From Armatimonadota bacterium (GTDB taxonomy: Bacteria; Armatimonadota; Fimbriimonadia; Fimbriimonadales; Fimbriimonadaceae): a stretch of DNA of 64,000 nt. The number at the start of each line of letters is the position of its first letter. The first letter of the stretch is position 1. Both the position numbers and the translations under genes were made by a program. The notes under the pieces were generated by a model. The model was not told where the DNA came from. It was given only the letters and a program-made list of their open reading frames with translations, and searched no databases. The DNA lies in NCBI GenBank assembly GCA_025360125.1, contig JANYCU010000033.1, positions 1 to 64,000 of the forward strand, in the 5' to 3' direction. Positions 63,287 to 64,000 of this stretch are shown here, in pieces.

Positions 63287-63802
63287 ATGAAAGGAGTCTT
63301 GACAAAATCCCTTTGGATCGTCGCTGCCAGCGCCCTATCCACCACCGCATTTTCAACCGACCTGTCCGGAAAATGGACGGGAAAGATGGCCCTGGACGGC
63401 ACTGCGCTCAAAAAGCAACTCAAGGAGCAAAGCGCAAATCTAACGGGCAAACCGAAACTACAAGTCGAAAATCGAATGAAAATCATCGACCAAAGTATTC
63501 AGTTTGTCGACAAAACGAAAATCAAGTTGGACCTCAAGAAAGGCGGAGTTGCGTTTGTCGAATTCAACCGAAACGGCAAATTAGAGCCCGAATGGTGCAA
63601 GTGGAAGTCGAAAGGCAAGAAAATTACTCTCTCTGGCTTTACGGGTGGCGGCGATTCCATGACCACCCTTCAAGGCACGATAGCCGCTGGCGCAAAGACT
63701 CTCGTTTTTGACATGAGCTATTTAATCGCACGTCAGATGAGTGTGCAAGGATTAAAGGCAAGCACAAAGCCAAAAATGACTCTCACGTTCAAGAAAAATT
63801 AG
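63287..63802 (+). CDS. Small exported G-x-W family protein, copy 2
   Basis: A 171-residue protein with a signal peptide (A-A-S-A-L-S-T-T-A-F-S) and mature start D-L-S-G-K-W-T-G-K-M-A-L-D-G. A charged helix follows (about 45-70), then beta segments with G-K-L-E-P-E-W-C-K-W, L-Q-G-T-I-A-A-G and a terminal L-T-F-K-K. The mature start is almost the same as in copy 3. It is divergent from the DUF2071 gene. Function unknown. Confidence 0.65.
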   Translation: MKGVLTKSLWIVAASALSTTAFSTDLSGKWTGKMALDGTALKKQLKEQSANLTGKPKLQVENRMKIIDQSIQFVDKTKIKLDLKKGGVAFVEFNRNGKLEPEWCKWKSKGKKITLSGFTGGGDSMTTLQGTIAAGAKTLVFDMSYLIARQMSVQGLKASTKPKMTLTFKKN

Positions 63803-63881
63803 TCCGTTGAACCTAATGGCAACTTTTGTGCATGCGAATCCGTTATCCTATTTCGTATCCAAACGGGGTATTTACTAGACC

Positions 63882-64000
63882 ATGAAAAAATTTATTCTTG
63901 CTTTGCTCGTCTCATCGCTTTCGCTCAGTGCATTTGCCGCATCGGCCGCTGGCAAGTGGAACGGAAAGGTGAAGCTCGACCTTTCGGCCGTCAAACAACG
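63882..64000 (+). CDS. Small exported G-x-W family protein, copy 3 (3' end outside window)
   Basis: The first 39 codons are visible: a signal peptide (M-K-K-F-I-L-A-L-L-V-S-S-L-S-L-S) ending near A-F-A-A-S-A, then A-G-K-W-N-G-K-V-K-L-D-L-S. The mature start parallels the G-K-W-T-G-K of the gene just upstream, which makes it a third tandem member. TATTTA (63871-63876 region) precedes the ATG by about seven bases. Confidence 0.65.
   Translation, partial: MKKFILALLVSSLSLSAFAASAAGKWNGKVKLDLSAVKQ

Noticed and set aside
62473-63486. Long version of the DUF2071 gene starting at 63486
   Set aside because: The extra N-terminus is antisense to the start of the exported protein at 63287 and does not resemble DUF2071 proteins; the ATG at 63252 is more credible.
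1-64000. CRISPR arrays
   Set aside because: No evenly spaced direct repeats with unique spacers were seen; the Cas4-like cysteine tail at the left edge is not enough.

Overview
The window reads as a compact bacterial chromosome segment with G+C near one half by eye. A diderm with Kdo-containing lipopolysaccharide is indicated by waaA (57695-58966). Families of exported STN-like proteins, signal-peptide proteins of unknown function and frequent leaderless genes suggest an Armatimonadota (Fimbriimonas-like) genome. That taxonomic guess is inference from gene style, not from a marker gene. Genes are tightly packed: most convergent pairs overlap at or nearly touch their stop codons. Most operon heads carry a TANNNT -10 box only 5-12 bases before the start codon.

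Layout. 1-1484: the tail of a PD-(D/E)XK-like nuclease faces an AvcD-like anti-phage deaminase that looks C-terminally short. 1589-17370: mostly housekeeping and metabolism, with rsgA (preceded by an overlooked 57-codon ORF), an oxidoreductase, arylamine acetyltransferase, recQ, a GT25 glycosyltransferase, a divergent PRPP synthetase, nucleoside hydrolase, a fatty acid hydroxylase coupled to a 38-residue membrane peptide, the c-di-AMP pair cdaA-cdaR, pheA and an AcpH-like gene. A tRNA-Ser follows. 17492-29225: a thioredoxin-like/six-hairpin protein, gatC-gatA-orf-ispE, rhaI, DUF3052, an esterase, a formylglycine-generating enzyme, a metallophosphoesterase and a C5 DNA methyltransferase.

29262-43986: a serine beta-lactamase-family lipoprotein diverges from a winged-helix regulator. 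Two tandem flavin-dependent-halogenase-like genes follow, then a complete potassium-responsive kdp locus (kdpD-kdpE, two mini-genes including kdpF, kdpA-kdpB-kdpC). 44138-44783: a REP-associated tyrosine transposase enclosed by mirror-image sets of hairpins. 44970-56270: a secreted glutaminase-like protein, an ATP-grasp-like protein, tRNA-Arg, a TolB-like propeller protein and three tandem STN-domain paralogues. 56314-64000: fabG, a DUF433/DUF5615 toxin-antitoxin pair, the waaA-purC-coaD-substrate-binding-protein gene string, a DUF2071 protein, and a family of small exported G-x-W proteins whose third copy runs off the end.

The most noteworthy items are: the systematic leaderless promoter geometry; a cdaA gene whose conserved N-terminus lies upstream of any canonical start and fits an ATT start on a leaderless transcript; the hidden ORF coupled to rsgA; the shortened AvcD-like defence gene; the tandem halogenase and STN paralogues; and the transposase with three-hairpin arms.
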